Assembly (NCBI RefSeq): GCF_014200595.1
Contig: NZ_JACHCG010000004.1
Span: 372,001 to 436,000 of the forward strand
Length of the DNA stretch: 64,000 nucleotides
DNA from: Pedobacter cryoconitis
GTDB taxonomy: Bacteria > Bacteroidota > Bacteroidia > Sphingobacteriales > Sphingobacteriaceae
Direction: 5' to 3'
Both the position numbers and the translations under genes were made by a program. Each line of letters starts with the position of its first letter. The stretch's first letter is position 1. Below, one piece after another: positions 61,110 to 64,000 of this stretch. Below the pieces are notes generated by a model. It did no database searches. It was given only the letters and a program-made list of their open reading frames with translations, and had not been told where the DNA came from.

Positions 61110-62519
61110 CTAAGATTTAACTACCGGCGCTAAGAATTCTGAAGAAAGTGCAGCTGCGTTTAACATGAAATTATGCAGCTCATAGTTTTTAATAAACGGC
61201 TTTAATAATTCGCTTCCCGGGCCGAACATGGTCAGTTCTACATAGTCTGCGGTATGGTTCATTCCTGCCCATTGTACCAGTGTATATTTTGCCTGGATCT
61301 TTGCCAGTTCATTAAATGGCAGGTTAGCGGCATTGTACAACTGACCGGGAATGATGTCAGAGAAGTGTGCGAGTAATTGTTTCGCTTCGGCAGAGGTAAC
61401 TCCGATACCCGTTCCTGCTTCAATTAATTCGGCAACATTTTTCTCGCTTGATGAATTGTTCAGCTGGTTTAGAATCCACTCGTTACTGTGTTTGAAATGC
61501 TGAATCCGGTCAAAGTCTTTATTACTGTCTCCATAGAATAAACCGGGGTTCGCGTTACCGTGATCTGTAGTGATGATCACCAGTGTTTCCCCATCTTTCT
61601 CTGCAAATTCAATTGCCTGGCCTACGGCTTCATCAAAGGCCAGCTGGTCAAAGATCAAACCTCCTGTATCATTACCATGTGCTGCCCAGTCTACTTTTCC
61701 ACCTTCTACCTGCAAGGCAAACCCTTTCGGGTTATCTTTCATCAGTGAAATAGCTTTGCTCATCATTTCGGCCAGTGAAGGTGTACTTTTCATCAGCTCC
61801 GGAGAGTTTTTCCGGTCTAATTCATAAGGCAAGCCATCTGGCGCAAAGATACCGAGCACCGGGCCTGAGTTTTTAAGGCCCATCATCTCGTCTCTGTTTT
61901 GGGCAACTTTAAAGCCCTGAGCCTGGAACTGAGGAATGATACTTCCACCTTTTCTCTTCGCATCAAAGTGTTCTGCACCACCGCCCAGCATCACATCGAA
62001 CTTTAGTTTCAGATACATTTCTGCGATTTCATCCTGTCCGTCACGGCTGTCTATATTGACACAGAATCCTGCGGGTGTAGCATGGGTAATTGGTACGGTA
62101 GTTACACAGCCCACTTTTTTACCACTCTGTTTAAATTTCTGTAAAATTGGCTGTGGCATTTCTCCTTTCGGGCCCACGTTTAAAGATCCGTTTTTAACAC
62201 GCATCCCTCCGCCCCACGAAGAGCTCGCAGCAGCAGAATCTGTAACCAGTGAACTTGCTGAGGCCGTATCCATCAGGGCACGGGTAACTTTTGAATCTTT
62301 ATATAATTGTATCCAGTTTGTGCTTTTACCAAAGGTGCGGTTTGCATAAAGGTCCGCCATGTTTAAAGTCCCGATACTCATTCCATCGCTCACCAGCATA
62401 ATAATGTTCTTCGCTTTTTTTGCAAATGGTTTCGATTGGGCCAGCAAATCTGCTGGTGATAAAAAAGGCAAGCCTATTCCGGCTAATAAACCTCCTTTTA
62501 ATAGTGATCTTCTGTTCAT
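61110..62519 (-). CDS. Tat-exported alkaline phosphatase (PhoA superfamily)
   Basis: About 469 residues from ATG 62519. The start NRRSLLKGGLLAGIGLPFLS is a Tat-type signal (RRSLLK). Metal and catalytic sites are Asp 45 in NIIMLVSDGMSIG and nucleophile Ser 95 in LVTDSAAASSSWGGG. More metal ligands lie in DWAAHGNDTGGLI, LVIITTDHGNANPG and WAGMNHTADYVELTMFGPGS. The enzyme hydrolyses phosphomonoesters in the periplasm to release phosphate. The ATG at 62531 would place MHTH before the signal, so 62519 is preferred. It is 77 bp upstream of rlmF on the same strand. No Pho box was sought with certainty. Confidence 0.95.
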   Translation of the reverse strand: MNRRSLLKGGLLAGIGLPFLSPADLLAQSKPFAKKAKNIIMLVSDGMSIGTLNMADLYANRTFGKSTNWIQLYKDSKVTRALMDTASASSLVTDSAAASSSWGGGMRVKNGSLNVGPKGEMPQPILQKFKQSGKKVGCVTTVPITHATPAGFCVNIDSRDGQDEIAEMYLKLKFDVMLGGGAEHFDAKRKGGSIIPQFQAQGFKVAQNRDEMMGLKNSGPVLGIFAPDGLPYELDRKNSPELMKSTPSLAEMMSKAISLMKDNPKGFALQVEGGKVDWAAHGNDTGGLIFDQLAFDEAVGQAIEFAEKDGETLVIITTDHGNANPGLFYGDSNKDFDRIQHFKHSNEWILNQLNNSSSEKNVAELIEAGTGIGVTSAEAKQLLAHFSDIIPGQLYNAANLPFNELAKIQAKYTLVQWAGMNHTADYVELTMFGPGSELLKPFIKNYELHNFMLNAAALSSEFLAPVVKS

Positions 62520-62600
62520 GTGTGTGTGCAATTAGTGACAGCAAAAGTATCTTTCACCTATGCGCTTAACTTGAACCTGGCATTACCATATTGTTAATAA

Positions 62601-62641
62601 AAACAAAAAAACCGCCTGTTTCTCTAAAAAACAGGCGGTTT
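62601..62641 (-). terminator. Terminator of the sugar transporter gene
   Basis: AAACCGCCTGTTT (62609-62621) and AAACAGGCGGTTT (62629-62641) form a perfect 13-bp stem. On the minus strand it is followed by a T-rich tract. Confidence 0.88.
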
Positions 62642-62660
62642 CAAGCTTAATATGAGTTGA

Positions 62661-64000
62661 TTAGTGATTTGTACGGACGACACCGCCTTCTGCACCATGG
62701 CCACGTTTGGCGCAGTATAATCCGAAAATCAGGATATATAAATAGCATAATGCTGGTAGAATGAATGAGGTTTGGATACCCATTGAATCGGCAATACTAC
62801 CTTGAACCAGTGGCAATAAAGCACCTCCTAAAATCGCCATAACCAGCAAAGAAGACCCTTGACTCACGTATTTTCCTAATCCCGAAATTGACAGGGTATA
62901 GATATTGGAGAACATAATCGAGTTAAATAACCCGATTCCTAAAATAGGGTATAAGGCCATGTTGCCTTTGCTGAAAATAGAAACAAGTAATAAAGCGATA
63001 TTCACGGCTGCAAAGATTACCAGTGTACGTGCAGGAGCAGATTTACCGATCACAAAAGCCACAATATTCAATACAATAAAGACGATAAAGAAACTGGTTT
63101 GTGCAAAGGTCAGGTCAACGATACTGAAGACTAATAAATAGACAGCAGCAGCGGCAAGAACCATATAAATAAACTTTTTGGTTTGTGGCAATTCACTTAA
63201 AGAAATTGCGCCCAGGAACCTTCCGATCATTGCTCCTCCCCAATACAGGGCAAGGTAATTTTTACTGACTACTTCTGTCAGGTTGGTTACATCTGGTTGC
63301 TCCATAAAAGCAATCAGCAAACTTCCTATACCTACTTCGGCACCTACGTAACAGAAAATCCCAAATATCCCCATTTTTAATTGCGGGAATTTCAATGCGC
63401 CCAGGCCTCTTTCTGAAGATTCTTCGCTGCTGAAAGATGGCAATTTAACCCGGCTGATGATCAGCGCAAGCACGACAAGGATACCAGCAAAAATCAGGTA
63501 AGGAATACGGGTAGAATCTGCCGATGCAGTACCATTTTTTTCCAGGAACAGGGTAAATATTAAATGGCCACCAAGAATTGGGGCAATAGTTGTTCCGAAT
63601 GAGTTAAAGGCCTGAGTCAGGTTTAAACGACTGGAAGCACTTTCTTCTGGCCCTAATAAAGTTACATAAGCATTTGCAGTGATCTGCAAGATTGTAAACC
63701 CTAAGCCCAGTACAAATAAGGCAGCTAAAAAGACGCCATAAATAGAAAGGGTTGCGGCGGGATAAAATAAGCAGCAGCCGACAGCAGAAAGCAGCACTCC
63801 TGCAATAATTCCTTTTTTATAACCGACTTTGTTAACAGGATCTCCGTTAAAGTAGGAGATCAGGAAGTAAATTAATGATCCGATAAAATAAGCACCAAAA
63901 AAGGCGAACTGTACCAGCATTGACTGTTGAAAGTTTAAATTAAACTGAACTTTTAAGTGCGGGATTAAAATATCATTCATGCAGGTAATAAATCCCCACA
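62661..64000 (-). CDS. FucP-type sugar:proton MFS transporter, 5' end outside window
   Basis: The frame stays open past the ATG at 63980 to the window edge. Upstream residues WGFITC precede MNDILIPHLK, matching the FucP-family start (WGFITVLNDILIPHLK type), so the real start lies outside. At least 446 residues are visible with about eleven membrane helices, including MLVQFAFFGAYFIGSLIYFL, ITANAYVTLLGPEESASSRL, TQAFNSFGTTIAPILGGHLI and GIQTSFILPALCYLYILIFG. The group imports fucose, glucose, galactose or N-acetyl sugars with protons; sugar specificity is not readable. It has its own terminator and lies upstream of the phosphatase gene. Confidence 0.9.
   Translation of the reverse strand, partial: WGFITCMNDILIPHLKVQFNLNFQQSMLVQFAFFGAYFIGSLIYFLISYFNGDPVNKVGYKKGIIAGVLLSAVGCCLFYPAATLSIYGVFLAALFVLGLGFTILQITANAYVTLLGPEESASSRLNLTQAFNSFGTTIAPILGGHLIFTLFLEKNGTASADSTRIPYLIFAGILVVLALIISRVKLPSFSSEESSERGLGALKFPQLKMGIFGIFCYVGAEVGIGSLLIAFMEQPDVTNLTEVVSKNYLALYWGGAMIGRFLGAISLSELPQTKKFIYMVLAAAAVYLLVFSIVDLTFAQTSFFIVFIVLNIVAFVIGKSAPARTLVIFAAVNIALLLVSIFSKGNMALYPILGIGLFNSIMFSNIYTLSISGLGKYVSQGSSLLVMAILGGALLPLVQGSIADSMGIQTSFILPALCYLYILIFGLYCAKRGHGAEGGVVRTNH

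Overview
The window looks like ordinary chromosome from a Bacteroidota bacterium of the Sphingobacteriaceae, most probably Pedobacter or a close relative. Support for this: SusC/SusD outer-membrane proteins with an ECF sigma/FecR pair, promoter-like TTG-N19-TAnnTTTG elements, few Shine-Dalgarno sequences, bacillithiol genes (bshA, ytxJ), many short lipoproteins, OstA-like and OmpP1/FadL-type envelope proteins, and an A+T-rich genome. No phage, insertion sequence, CRISPR array or rRNA operon was found. One tRNA gene (Thr, anticodon TGT) is present. Both ends cut a gene: a DHH phosphoesterase on the left and a sugar MFS transporter on the right.

Layout. 1-13 kb holds housekeeping genes: DHH phosphoesterase, ndk, an FKBP isomerase, recF-DUF721, a membrane-anchored TPR protein, ribH, ytxJ, an OsmC protein, lipA, an ECF sigma/RskA-type anti-sigma pair, and uvrA-nnrD/E. 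13-25 kb holds a Gfo/Idh/MocA oxidoreductase, a lytic transglycosylase, a repeat-rich pseudouridine synthase, a lactonase, tilS with a PH-like membrane protein, bshA, an OstA-like protein, and rdgB with an unassigned partner. 25-28.5 kb is a periplasmic folding cluster (SurA-like protein, SurA) followed by a MoxR ATPase. A 473-bp non-coding stretch after it contains a 50-nt tandem repeat and a large nested hairpin. 29-39 kb holds a GDPD-type phosphodiesterase, an NTF2-like protein, cysS, the operon mutL-rhomboid-rhomboid-EEP nuclease, a serine beta-lactamase-like hydrolase and tRNA-Thr. 39-41 kb has a 2-oxoglutarate/Fe(II)-type oxygenase and msrA.

41.4-49 kb is the clearest accessory module: ECF sigma factor, FecR anti-sigma, SusC with an STN signalling domain, SusD, and a cysteine-rich lipoprotein whose core motif resembles the metal-binding heptapeptide of NLP/NPP1-type proteins. 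I infer nutrient-induced signalling across the envelope that controls uptake of an unknown substrate. It is followed by an OmpP1/FadL porin with an SGNH hydrolase lipoprotein, probably for lipid or fatty-acid handling.

52-64 kb holds a nitroreductase, a 913-residue-class MG2/plug surface protein, a CBS protein, a PadR-PspC stress pair, rlmF with a probable diadenylate-cyclase-like protein, a Tat-exported alkaline phosphatase and the MFS transporter. The diadenylate-cyclase-like protein, which keeps DGA and GTRH motifs but lacks the last Arg of the usual RHR, and the NLP-like lipoprotein are the two most promising leads. Several intergenic dyads and repeats are also recorded. All calls come from reading the sequence; no database search was run.
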